Source: Chryseobacterium shigense (lineage in GTDB: Bacteria; Bacteroidota; Bacteroidia; Flavobacteriales; Weeksellaceae). From it: 64,000 nt of DNA. Of this stretch, positions 50,720-58,410 are shown piece by piece. The translations under genes were made by a program, and so were the position numbers. How positions within the stretch are numbered: position 1 is the first letter of the stretch; each line of letters begins with the position of its first letter. The stretch covers positions 1,984,001 to 2,048,000 of the forward strand of contig NZ_JACHLC010000001.1 of NCBI RefSeq assembly GCF_014207845.1, written 5' to 3'. A model generated the notes under the pieces. The model ran no database searches, was not told where the DNA came from, and was given only the letters and a program-made list of their open reading frames with translations.

Positions 50720-51247
50720 ATGAAACTGGAAACAGAAAGACTGATTTTAAGACAACTTGAAGAAACGGATGTTGAACGTATGTTCCTGCTGGATTCTAAC
50801 CCGGAAGTGATGAAATACATCGGTGTTCCGGTACTTACAGAGCAAAGCGAATCATTAAATGTAATCAGAATGATCCGGAAACAATATGAGGACAACGGTA
50901 TAGGAAGACTTGCTGTCATTGAAAAGGAGACCGGACTTCTGATCGGCTGGAGTGGCCTGAAACTACTGACACAGGAAGTCAACGGTTATAAAAATGTAAT
51001 TGAACTCGGCTATCGTTACCTGCCCGAATCATGGGGAAAAGGCTTTGCAATGGAAGCAGCAAAAGCATCGCTGGAACTTGGTTTTCATGAGATGAAGGCA
51101 GAGGTGATTTATGCCTATGCTCATTCAGAAAATGCAGGTTCCAATCATATTTTAAGGAAATTAGGCTTTGAGAAAACCAGTGAATTTACAGAACCTGACG
51201 GGATCTGTAACTGGTATGAGCTGAAACGTGAAAAATATGTACAATAA
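50720..51247 (+). CDS. GNAT acetyltransferase, RimJ/RimL type
   Basis: 175 residues: MKLETERLILRQLEETDVERMFLLDSNPEVMKYIG is the RimJ/RimL-like start, RYLPESWGKGFAMEAAKASL the acetyl-CoA loop, and YAHSENAGSNHILRKLGFEKTSEF the C-terminal core. ATG 50720 fits the family start. Could acetylate protein N-termini, amino acids or a drug; undecided. Confidence 0.88.
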   Translation: MKLETERLILRQLEETDVERMFLLDSNPEVMKYIGVPVLTEQSESLNVIRMIRKQYEDNGIGRLAVIEKETGLLIGWSGLKLLTQEVNGYKNVIELGYRYLPESWGKGFAMEAAKASLELGFHEMKAEVIYAYAHSENAGSNHILRKLGFEKTSEFTEPDGICNWYELKREKYVQ

Positions 51248-51248
51248 T

Positions 51249-51782
51249 ATGCTGACGATAAGACAGGAAGAGGAAAAAGACTATAAAAAAGTATTCAAGC
51301 TTACGGAAGAAGCTTTCAGAGGTATGGAACACAGTGATCATCAGGAACATTTCCTTGTGGAAAAATTAAGAAAATCTGATGCTTTCATTCCTGAACTTTC
51401 TCTTGTTGCCGAAACTGAAAATGGCGAAATTGCCGGACACATTCTGCTCACAAAACTTAAAATAGAGAACAGCCCTGAAATTTTCGAATCGCTGGCTTTG
51501 GCTCCTGTTTCTGTAAAACCTGAATTTCAGAATCAGGGAATTGGGGGACAGCTTATCCTGCGCGGTCATTCAATTGCCAGGGAACTTGGTTACCGTTCGG
51601 TTATTTTAATCGGGCATGAAAATTATTATCCTAAGTTTGGTTACGAAAAAACCAGTAATTTTGGAATTTCTTTTCCGTTTGAGATTCCTGAAGTTAACGG
51701 AATGGCAGTGGAACTGATCAAAGACGGATTAAAAAACATAACAGGCGTAGTAAAATACCCTAAAGAATTTGGAATAGATTAA
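51249..51782 (+). CDS. GNAT acetyltransferase, YhbS-like
   Basis: 177 residues: MLTIRQEEEKDYKKVFKLTEEAF, VKPEFQNQGIGGQLILRGHSIARELGY (acetyl-CoA loop) and VILIGHENYYPKFGYEKTSNFGI, as in YhbS-like enzymes. The ATG at 51249 is 1 bp after the upstream stop; ATG 51237 and GTG 51228 are possible alternatives that overlap it. Substrate unknown. Confidence 0.85.
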   Translation: MLTIRQEEEKDYKKVFKLTEEAFRGMEHSDHQEHFLVEKLRKSDAFIPELSLVAETENGEIAGHILLTKLKIENSPEIFESLALAPVSVKPEFQNQGIGGQLILRGHSIARELGYRSVILIGHENYYPKFGYEKTSNFGISFPFEIPEVNGMAVELIKDGLKNITGVVKYPKEFGID

Positions 51783-51794
51783 AAAAAATAAATA

Positions 51795-52589
51795 ATGCAG
51801 ACCCAAAAAGTAATAAATCATATTGTAAACTGGTTAAAGGATTATGCTGTAAAAGCTAATGTAAAAGGATATGTTGTAGGTGTTTCCGGAGGAGTAGATT
51901 CCGGGGTGGTTTCTACACTTTGTGCCATGACAGGGCTTGAAGTACTGCTTCTTGAAATGCCGATCCGCCAGAAAGAAGACCAGGTAAACCGCGCCCAGGA
52001 TCATATTGAAGACCTTAAGAAAAGATTCCCAAATGTTCAGGGAAAAACAATCAACCTGACTCCTACTTTTGAAGCTTTTGAAGATGTTGTTGAAAACCAC
52101 GTTGAAGGAAGATGGAGTAATAATTTAGCTCTTGCCAATACCAGATCACGTTTCAGAATGGTGACTTTATACTATTTTGGACAACTGCACGGTTTATTGG
52201 TTTGTGGAACAGGAAATAAAGTGGAAGATTTCGGAATTGGCTTTTATACAAAGTATGGTGACGGAGGTGTAGATGTTTCGCCAATTGCTGATCTTTATAA
52301 AACTGAAGTTTACAAGCTTGCCAAAGAATTAAATCTTATCGAAAGTATCCAAAATGCAATCCCTACAGACGGACTTTGGGATTCCGACAGAACAGATGAA
52401 GACCAAATTGGGGCAACTTATCCTGAACTGGAAAAAATTCAGAAAGAATATGATACTAAAACTGTTGATGATTATGAAGGACGGGACAAGGAGGTATTTA
52501 TCATTTTTGACAGAATGCATAAAGCGGCAAGACATAAAATGGTTCCTATCCCGATTTGTGATATTCCCGAGGAATGGAGAAATGATTAA
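51795..52589 (+). CDS. nadE: NAD+ synthase, ammonia-dependent
   Basis: 264 residues; amidates nicotinate adenine dinucleotide to NAD+ with ATP. P-loop SGGVDSGVVSTL (31-42); LALANTRSRFRMVTLYYFGQLHGLLVCGTGNKVEDFGIGFYTKYGDGGVDVSPIADLYKTEV spans the core. No glutaminase domain, so ammonia is the direct nitrogen source. 12 bp after the GNAT gene; the barnase-like gene follows 26 bp later. Confidence 0.94.
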   Translation: MQTQKVINHIVNWLKDYAVKANVKGYVVGVSGGVDSGVVSTLCAMTGLEVLLLEMPIRQKEDQVNRAQDHIEDLKKRFPNVQGKTINLTPTFEAFEDVVENHVEGRWSNNLALANTRSRFRMVTLYYFGQLHGLLVCGTGNKVEDFGIGFYTKYGDGGVDVSPIADLYKTEVYKLAKELNLIESIQNAIPTDGLWDSDRTDEDQIGATYPELEKIQKEYDTKTVDDYEGRDKEVFIIFDRMHKAARHKMVPIPICDIPEEWRND

Positions 52590-52615
52590 TATTGAGCTAT
52601 AAATTATAAGTTTAT

Positions 52616-53116
52616 ATGAACGGTAAAACAAGATCAGTCTTTTTTATTTGCCTGGGACTTCTTTTCGGAATGTCTGTAATGTATATCTACAATAATTTTA
52701 TTGCGGATAAAAAGGGAAATACAGAGACCGTGAACTATGGAAATACTTCTGCAGATTCTCAAAATATTCCCGGAAAATCTTCCTCACAGTCCATTGACCA
52801 GCTGACAGAGGAAAAAACGGTTATTAATTACGTAAAACAGCATCACACACTTCCCGATTATTATATCACCAAAAACGAGGCAAGAAAGCTGGGCTGGAAT
52901 GCTTCCAAAGGAAATCTGTGTGAAATACTGCCCGGAAGAGCTATTGGCGGGGATAAATTCGGAAACAGGGAAAATAAGCTTCCCCAGAGTGAAAAATATT
53001 ACGAAGCCGATGTTAATTACAGTTGCGGAAACAGAAATGCAGACCGGATTATCTTTACAAAAAACGGTGATGTTTACCTGACTAAAAATCATTATAAGAG
53101 TTTTGAAAAGCAGTAG
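52616..53116 (+). CDS. Barnase-like ribonuclease with N-terminal membrane anchor
   Basis: 166 residues. Residues about 7-29 form a signal anchor or signal peptide, 30-62 a polar linker, 63-166 a microbial ribonuclease domain very close to barnase: LPDYYITKNEARKLGW, then ASKGNLCEILPGRAIGGD and the EADVNY and DRIIF strands. By alignment from memory with B. amyloliquefaciens barnase, catalytic Glu73, Arg83, Arg87 and His102 correspond to Glu130, Arg140, Arg144 and His159, and Lys27 to Lys86: all kept, so it should cleave RNA. It overlaps the next gene by 14 bp and shares an operon with a barstar-like inhibitor two genes on. Confidence 0.92.
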   Translation: MNGKTRSVFFICLGLLFGMSVMYIYNNFIADKKGNTETVNYGNTSADSQNIPGKSSSQSIDQLTEEKTVINYVKQHHTLPDYYITKNEARKLGWNASKGNLCEILPGRAIGGDKFGNRENKLPQSEKYYEADVNYSCGNRNADRIIFTKNGDVYLTKNHYKSFEKQ

Positions 53117-53714
53117 TTTTTATATACTTATAGCATTATTCTCAGTATTTTCATGTTCGGAAAAGCAACAGAAGCATCTAGAGAATAAGCCGATGACCAT
53201 ATTGATTCAGCCATTCAAAGATTTCAGCGCTGAAAATGTGACTGAAACAGCAGAAGGAATCAGAAAGGTTTATCCGAATGTGAAAATTCTTAACGCAATT
53301 GACCTTCCGGAGAACGCTTATTACAAAGACAGAAACCGCTACAGGGCAGATTCTATTATTAAGTTTCTGGATGGAAGGACAAAAGAAGGCTTTGTAACTA
53401 TTGGACTAACCTCAAAAGACATCAGTGTTACAAAAGGGAAAATAAAAGATTACGGCATTATGGGACTGGGCTACAGACCCGGAAAAGCCTGTGTAGCTTC
53501 CACCTACAGGCTGAACAAAAATAATACTGATGAACAGTTCTTTAAAATAGCCATTCATGAGCTCGGGCATACGCAGGGGCTAAAACACTGTCCTGAAAAA
53601 ACATGTTTTATGAGAGATGCAGAAGGCGGAAATCCCACTAATGAAGAAAAAGATTTTTGTCCAACATGCAAAACTTTTTTAATCAATAAAAACTGGAAAT
53701 TTAATTCTATATGA
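53103..53714 (+). CDS. Archaemetzincin-like lipoprotein metalloprotease
   Basis: 203 residues from a TTG start at 53103 (an in-frame ATG upstream is cut off by a stop). Lipoprotein signal ends at Cys18 (LFSVFSC). The zinc site HELGHTQGLKHC (152-163) supplies His152, Glu153, His156 and His162; Cys163, Cys168, Cys186 and Cys189 make the second zinc site. This fits the archaemetzincin consensus HExxHxxGxxxCx4CxM...CxxC, with Met170 as the Met-turn residue and a 15-residue gap before CxxC. Archaemetzincins are aminopeptidase-like; a lipid-anchored one is less usual. It lies between ribonuclease and inhibitor genes, overlapping both. Confidence 0.88.
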   Translation: MKSSSFYILIALFSVFSCSEKQQKHLENKPMTILIQPFKDFSAENVTETAEGIRKVYPNVKILNAIDLPENAYYKDRNRYRADSIIKFLDGRTKEGFVTIGLTSKDISVTKGKIKDYGIMGLGYRPGKACVASTYRLNKNNTDEQFFKIAIHELGHTQGLKHCPEKTCFMRDAEGGNPTNEEKDFCPTCKTFLINKNWKFNSI

Positions 53715-54022
53715 AGACAATATATATCGATTTTACAGACATAGGCGACTACGAAGATTTTTATACCCAATTAAAGGAAAAAGTAACGCTTCCCGAAGAT
53801 TTTGGAGACAATCTTGACGCCCTGTCTGATGTTATTACCGGAGGACTGGAGCTGCCGCTTCACATTGAATTTGTTAATATGACGGTGGATCAGCTTGAGA
53901 TTTTTGAAGATCTTCTTACTACCCTTGAAGATGCAGAAGATGAGACAGAAGATTTTACTTTCAGCTATTATCTGGAACAATATGAGGATGAGGATGAAAA
54001 CGGTATTGAAGACGAAGAATAA
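53711..54022 (+). CDS. Barstar-like ribonuclease inhibitor
   Basis: 103 residues: MKTIYIDFTDIGDYEDFYTQLKEKVTLPEDFGDNLDALSDVITGG matches barstar over its first two helices. By alignment from memory with barstar, the barnase-contacting Asp35 and Asp39 are kept as Asp36 and Asp40; Trp38 is Ser. Cytoplasmic, no signal. The C-terminus is an unusual acidic tail (EQYEDEDENGIEDEE). The ATG overlaps the protease stop (ATGA). It would block the ribonuclease before export. Confidence 0.9.
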   Translation: MKTIYIDFTDIGDYEDFYTQLKEKVTLPEDFGDNLDALSDVITGGLELPLHIEFVNMTVDQLEIFEDLLTTLEDAEDETEDFTFSYYLEQYEDEDENGIEDEE

Positions 54023-54040
54023 TTTTAATTCCATACAAAC

Positions 54041-54072
54041 AAAACTCGCAGAAAAATTCTGCGAGTTTTTTA
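54041..54072 (+). terminator. Terminator of the barnase/metzincin/barstar operon
   Basis: Perfect 11-bp stem AACTCGCAGAA (54043-54053) / TTCTGCGAGTT (54057-54067) followed by TTTT. Confidence 0.88.
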
Positions 54073-54104
54073 GTCAAGTCTTCTAAGTGTTTCTAATTTT
54101 TATT

Positions 54105-55421
54105 TTACTGCCTGATAAATTTAAAACTTTGTGAAGCTTCCCCCTTCACGAAAATCTCCAGAATATAATTTCCTTTTGATAAAGAAGAAACGTCTACTCT
54201 GCTTTCCACAGCATTGTCTGTTTTTACTTTCTGACCGACCATATTGTAAATTTCCACCTTATCAATCTTACTGATTCCTTTAATGTAAAGAACATCTTTT
54301 ACAGGATTAGGATAAATGGATATAGTATTGTTATGTTTTGTACTTTCATTGGTAGCAAGCAGCACCTTAGAAAGATCCAGGAAAAAGGCAACAATCTGGT
54401 TGGATGCATTGGTTCCAACTCCTGCTATTCTTCTTCCGTCCTGGGATATTGCCAGAGGAAGTGACATATTCACGCCCTGGGTATTAATTCCCATGCTTAC
54501 AGCATAATCATTCAGGTTTACACGTCCTCCTGCTGCTGTCCATATAAAGCCTTCTCCAGACATGGGAGGTGCTGCGAAAGGTCTGAAAAATCCGACTACT
54601 TTTTTACCGTCGGCAGAAATTCCGGTTGCTCCCCCTCTGAAGAAGGCTGAGGAATTTGGATGTGTTATGTATGTAAGACCGTTTACGCTGTTCCATACGT
54701 ATGGATTAGGCATTGCGGCTCCTATGATTGTAGTTCCGTCTGCTGAAACATCTCCTGCTTCGCCTACATAATTACCGTTACTGTCGGTGATAAAGCTTTC
54801 TGCCCCGTTCACCCATTTGACACCACTTCTGGTTCCGTTATCCTGATCCTGCCATCCGACAATTACAGACCCGTCGGAATTGATGGCATTGGCTCTTGAG
54901 CTTCTGTTGGGCACAATGCTTCCAAGATCTGTTACTCCACTTGCAGCATTCCATTTTACGGCATGTGCGGTTCCTGCGGTAAGCCATCCCAGTCCTACAA
55001 TTGTATTTCCGTCTGAAGTCATATCCCATGTAGAGCTTACGTGTCCGTCCCAACCGGTGGGAACCAATCCTCCGTGATTACTCCATGATGCTGAAGCCGT
55101 GTTATAGGTTGAAATTTCGTTAAAACTGGTTACGGTATTCGTGGTGGAAGAACCTATTTTAGTTCCATCGGCAGTGATGAGTGTTCTTCCGGCAGCGGGA
55201 TATCCGTTGGATATAGAGCCTATTTGAACCAAACCATTTAGCTCGTCCCATTTATAGATCTGACCGGCACTTGTATGCATGCTGACAATTCCACCATCAG
55301 AAATACCGCCTACTGTATAATTTCCTACTGCCATGATGGTCAGCTGGGCATTAGCTATATAAAATCCAAACAGAAAGCAAGTATATAAAGCTTTCATTAA
55401 AATTTTGTAAATCTTTTTCAT
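54105..55421 (-). CDS. Secreted HAF-repeat-like protein with T9SS sorting domain
   Basis: 438 residues: signal peptide (about 1-25), a body of six or seven repeats built around ISxDGxxIVGxx (AINSDGSVIVGWQDQD, DVSADGTTIIGAAM, GISADGKKVVGFFRP, AISQDGRRIAGVGTN), resembling extracellular HAF/propeller-type repeats, and a T9SS type A sorting domain from about 370 (ISIYPNPVKDVLYIKG ... LSKGNYILEIFVKG). Exported and probably surface-attached; ligand unknown. Single gene, convergent with the barnase operon. Confidence 0.88.
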   Translation of the reverse strand: MKKIYKILMKALYTCFLFGFYIANAQLTIMAVGNYTVGGISDGGIVSMHTSAGQIYKWDELNGLVQIGSISNGYPAAGRTLITADGTKIGSSTTNTVTSFNEISTYNTASASWSNHGGLVPTGWDGHVSSTWDMTSDGNTIVGLGWLTAGTAHAVKWNAASGVTDLGSIVPNRSSRANAINSDGSVIVGWQDQDNGTRSGVKWVNGAESFITDSNGNYVGEAGDVSADGTTIIGAAMPNPYVWNSVNGLTYITHPNSSAFFRGGATGISADGKKVVGFFRPFAAPPMSGEGFIWTAAGGRVNLNDYAVSMGINTQGVNMSLPLAISQDGRRIAGVGTNASNQIVAFFLDLSKVLLATNESTKHNNTISIYPNPVKDVLYIKGISKIDKVEIYNMVGQKVKTDNAVESRVDVSSLSKGNYILEIFVKGEASQSFKFIRQ

Positions 55422-55570
55422 AATTACTTAAGTTTAATATTTTGAATTGGCTGAAACAATATTAATATTATATTTACCCTTTCAAAAGATATTGGCTTTC
55501 ACAATTCGTGAAATTCAAAAGACTAAAAAATATAAATCATTAAAATACAACCATATAACAAAAATCTATT

Positions 55571-57220
55571 TTGAGGACAGATCATAGGGAAGCTGTAAGG
55601 AAAAAATCAAAAAAATCATCGTTTTGCCTAAATAACCGGATTCGAAACATTAATTTTCTGTTCATTATTCTGTGTTCAGTTTTTATCAGAGGACAGTCGG
55701 GGCCGGATTTCAGTATGTTGGCAGATAAGGCTTTTCAGAAATTATATCAGAATCCAGATGAGTGCATCAATTATTCCCAGAGCCTTCTCATCAGCGATCA
55801 GAATCCGGAACACAGGATTGTGCTGCAGAATATTATTTCCCAGGCTTATGCCATGAAAGGAGATTATGTGCAATCCGTGAATATTTACAGCCAGAAAGAA
55901 GATTCGCAGGAAAAAGAAAAGCTGTCCTATTTTCTTCAGGTAGCCGGTGATTATAATCTGGCAGACCAGTACCAGAATCTGGATCTTTACAACCAGTCGC
56001 AACAGATTATTTCCGGCCTTTTGGCTGATCCTAAATTACTAAAAGGTGATAATCCGAGGCTCAACGTGATTACAGGTAAACTTTACCAGCTTCAGGCTAT
56101 TAACTGCGGGATTAAAAGAAATTATGACGATGCCCGGAAAAACCTCATCAAAAGTAATCATTACCTCAGTTTTAATAACCAGGAAAACCGGATCCTGAAA
56201 ATAGAGAACATGATATTCGAAGCTTCTTTTTTAATGAAACAGAATAAACCGGAGGAAGCCAGGCAAATTTTAGAAAGCACACTTGCAATAGCTGAAAAAA
56301 ATAAAGGCTACTACTTTCTTCAGGCATTTGCTTATGAAAATCTGTCACGGTATTATTTTTTAAAGGAAGACTACCGCACTGCCAACAAACTTCTTGAACA
56401 AGGACTTTCAAAAATAGAAAGTATTCCTTACAACAGTTTAAAAGTAAAGATCTATGAATCTTTATCCAAAAATTATTTTGCTCTCCGCAATGATGAAAAA
56501 TACCATCAGTACAACAAACTTTATACTGAACTCCGGTCTAAATCAGATTCAAACACCAAAGAAGGCATACGGTATATTGTAAAACTGGTGGAAACCAATC
56601 AGAACAATAACCTGGAATTTCAGAACCAGAAACAGCTGAAAAAAATAAGCTGGATTTCTGTCACATTTCTGATTGTCATCATCGGGCTTCTGGCCTGTTT
56701 CATGATCTTAAAAAGCAGTCATAAAGACCTGAAAAAACAGTCTGAATTCTTTGAAAAACAGAAAAAACAGGAACTTACTTCACAGAAAGACATTCAGGAT
56801 GCAAAGGAAATAGCTGAAACCAGCAAACCCCTCGAAAAAGACCCGAATAAAATATCTAAGGAAAAGGAAGATGAAATTCTTCAGAAGCTGGAAGAATGGG
56901 AAAAGCAGCAACGTTATCTCGACAAAAGCATGACCCTTTCCGTACTGTCTTCACAAATGGGTGTAAATACAAAATACCTTTCTGAAGCCATCAACAGCAG
57001 CAAAGGAAAAAATTTTAACAGCTATATTAATGAGCTAAGAATCAACCACATTGCACGTCTTTTGAGAACAGATCCGGTTTATCTCAATTATAAGGTAAGC
57101 TATCTCGCGGAATATTCAGGATTTTCTTCACACAGTGCTTTTACGACTGTTTTTAAATCCGTAACCGGAATGTCTCCAAACGTTTACATCCAGGAAATCA
57201 GTAAAAGCAGAGCATTATGA
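55571..57220 (+). CDS. TPR-TM-AraC transmembrane regulator
   Basis: 549 residues: hydrophobic export segment (about 28-42), TPR-like helical region (about 48-345), one TM helix (ISWISVTFLIVIIGLLACFMIL, about 357-378), a charged linker and a C-terminal AraC HTH domain (about 440-545: LSVLSSQMGVNTKYLSEAINSSKG ... FKSVTGMSPNVYIQE). It probably senses in the periplasm and binds DNA in the cytoplasm. The first in-frame start is TTG at 55571; no ATG precedes the hydrophobic segment, so the start is uncertain. It overlaps a paralogue by 4 bp. Confidence 0.85.
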   Translation: MRTDHREAVRKKSKKSSFCLNNRIRNINFLFIILCSVFIRGQSGPDFSMLADKAFQKLYQNPDECINYSQSLLISDQNPEHRIVLQNIISQAYAMKGDYVQSVNIYSQKEDSQEKEKLSYFLQVAGDYNLADQYQNLDLYNQSQQIISGLLADPKLLKGDNPRLNVITGKLYQLQAINCGIKRNYDDARKNLIKSNHYLSFNNQENRILKIENMIFEASFLMKQNKPEEARQILESTLAIAEKNKGYYFLQAFAYENLSRYYFLKEDYRTANKLLEQGLSKIESIPYNSLKVKIYESLSKNYFALRNDEKYHQYNKLYTELRSKSDSNTKEGIRYIVKLVETNQNNNLEFQNQKQLKKISWISVTFLIVIIGLLACFMILKSSHKDLKKQSEFFEKQKKQELTSQKDIQDAKEIAETSKPLEKDPNKISKEKEDEILQKLEEWEKQQRYLDKSMTLSVLSSQMGVNTKYLSEAINSSKGKNFNSYINELRINHIARLLRTDPVYLNYKVSYLAEYSGFSSHSAFTTVFKSVTGMSPNVYIQEISKSRAL

Positions 57221-58347
57221 AAATTGTATTAAGAATTATTCCCGTCATTCTTTTATGTTTCCAGATCACGGTTTCGGGACAGAAGGTTCCTTTTGACTCT
57301 ATGATGAAAAAAGCCCGCCTTGAAATCTTCGATAATCCGGACAATGCTATTAAAATTGGCAAAGATCTTCTCAGAAATGAAAAGGATATTCATAAGCAGA
57401 TCAGTATTTATCAGCTGCTTTCCACTTCCAATATTGCAAAAAGGGATTTCGACCAGTCTTTACTCTATCTTTTAAAAGCTAAAGAAACGGCACAAAAAAC
57501 AAATGATCTGAAGGTCCGCACCAGCGTATTGATCTCAGCTGCAATACAGTATCAGCAGATGGAACTTTTCAGCAAAAGTCTTGAAACCCTTAATGAAACA
57601 GATCAGCTTCTGGCTAAACTGCCTGACGATCTGCCTGAAAAACGTATTGAAACAGCAAGAAGCTATGCTATCCGCGGAATGATCTACAAAAGTCAGTCGA
57701 ATCCTGAAATTGCGCTTGAAAAATTTTTGACCTCTATTAAGAATTTTGAAAAGATCAAACATAACCCAACCACGTATTCTAATATGAGTGTGGTTTACTA
57801 TAATATAGGCTACTGTTACCTCAATCTGGCTCAACTTGAAAAAGCCCACCAGGCATTCATACAGTCTGCAGAATATGCCCGGAAAAACAAAGCGAAAAGC
57901 CTTGAAGCATTTGCTTTAAAAGGAATGGCGGAAATGTACAAACAGAGTAAAGAAAATGAAACAGCCCTTCAGTTATTGATCAAAGCAGAAGATCTGAGCA
58001 AAAACACAGGCGATCTTATCCTTAATGAGGGCATATACAAAGAAATGTCTGAAAATTATCTGGCTACCGGAAACCCTGAACTTTATCAGAAATACAGCAA
58101 AAAGTATTTTGAAATGCGTTTTCAGCGGGAGCAGAATGAATTAAAATCCATCAACCATTCAATTAATGACCATAATATGGAGACTCTTAAGAAAAGTAGT
58201 GAAATGAAGACCCATTATCATTATTTTACAGCAATTATTATTGGTACCGGCATTCTTGTGATTGCTGTATTGCTTTCTTTAATTTTCAGGATCAGGAGAC
58301 AGAATTTTAAATACAGGAAAGAAATTCAGAGGCTGATAAGGTCATAA
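57217..58347 (+). CDS. TPR-TM protein, paralogue lacking the AraC domain
   Basis: 376 residues: signal peptide (about 1-21), TPR repeats (about 25-310) aligning by eye with the upstream regulator (DSMMKKARLEIFDNPDNAIKIGKDLLRNE against SMLADKAFQKLYQNPDECINYSQSLLISD), one TM helix (AIIIGTGILVIAVLLSLIF), then only about 20 cytoplasmic residues where the partner has its DNA-binding domain. A clean stop and own terminator argue against recent truncation. ATGA overlap implies co-production. Confidence 0.83.
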   Translation: MKIVLRIIPVILLCFQITVSGQKVPFDSMMKKARLEIFDNPDNAIKIGKDLLRNEKDIHKQISIYQLLSTSNIAKRDFDQSLLYLLKAKETAQKTNDLKVRTSVLISAAIQYQQMELFSKSLETLNETDQLLAKLPDDLPEKRIETARSYAIRGMIYKSQSNPEIALEKFLTSIKNFEKIKHNPTTYSNMSVVYYNIGYCYLNLAQLEKAHQAFIQSAEYARKNKAKSLEAFALKGMAEMYKQSKENETALQLLIKAEDLSKNTGDLILNEGIYKEMSENYLATGNPELYQKYSKKYFEMRFQREQNELKSINHSINDHNMETLKKSSEMKTHYHYFTAIIIGTGILVIAVLLSLIFRIRRQNFKYRKEIQRLIRS

Positions 58348-58367
58348 ATAATGAGTGATGAAGTATG

Positions 58368-58408
58368 ACTCACAAAAAAGCATTCCCAAAAGGAATGCTT
58401 TTTTGTGA
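58368..58408. terminator. Bidirectional terminator
   Basis: CACAAAAAAGCATTCC (58371-58386) / GGAATGCTTTTTTGTG (58392-58407), perfect 16-bp stem between the TPR gene and pafA, which converge. Confidence 0.88.
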
Positions 58409-58410
58409 TT

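Noticed and set aside
55422..55570. A start codon for the TPR-AraC gene upstream of 55571
   Set aside because: No in-frame ATG, GTG or TTG was found there that is compatible with the signal segment; start left uncertain.
57217..58347. Frameshifted remnant of the AraC regulator
   Set aside because: It has its own signal peptide, full TPR region, TM helix and terminator, and no AraC-like sequence follows the stop.
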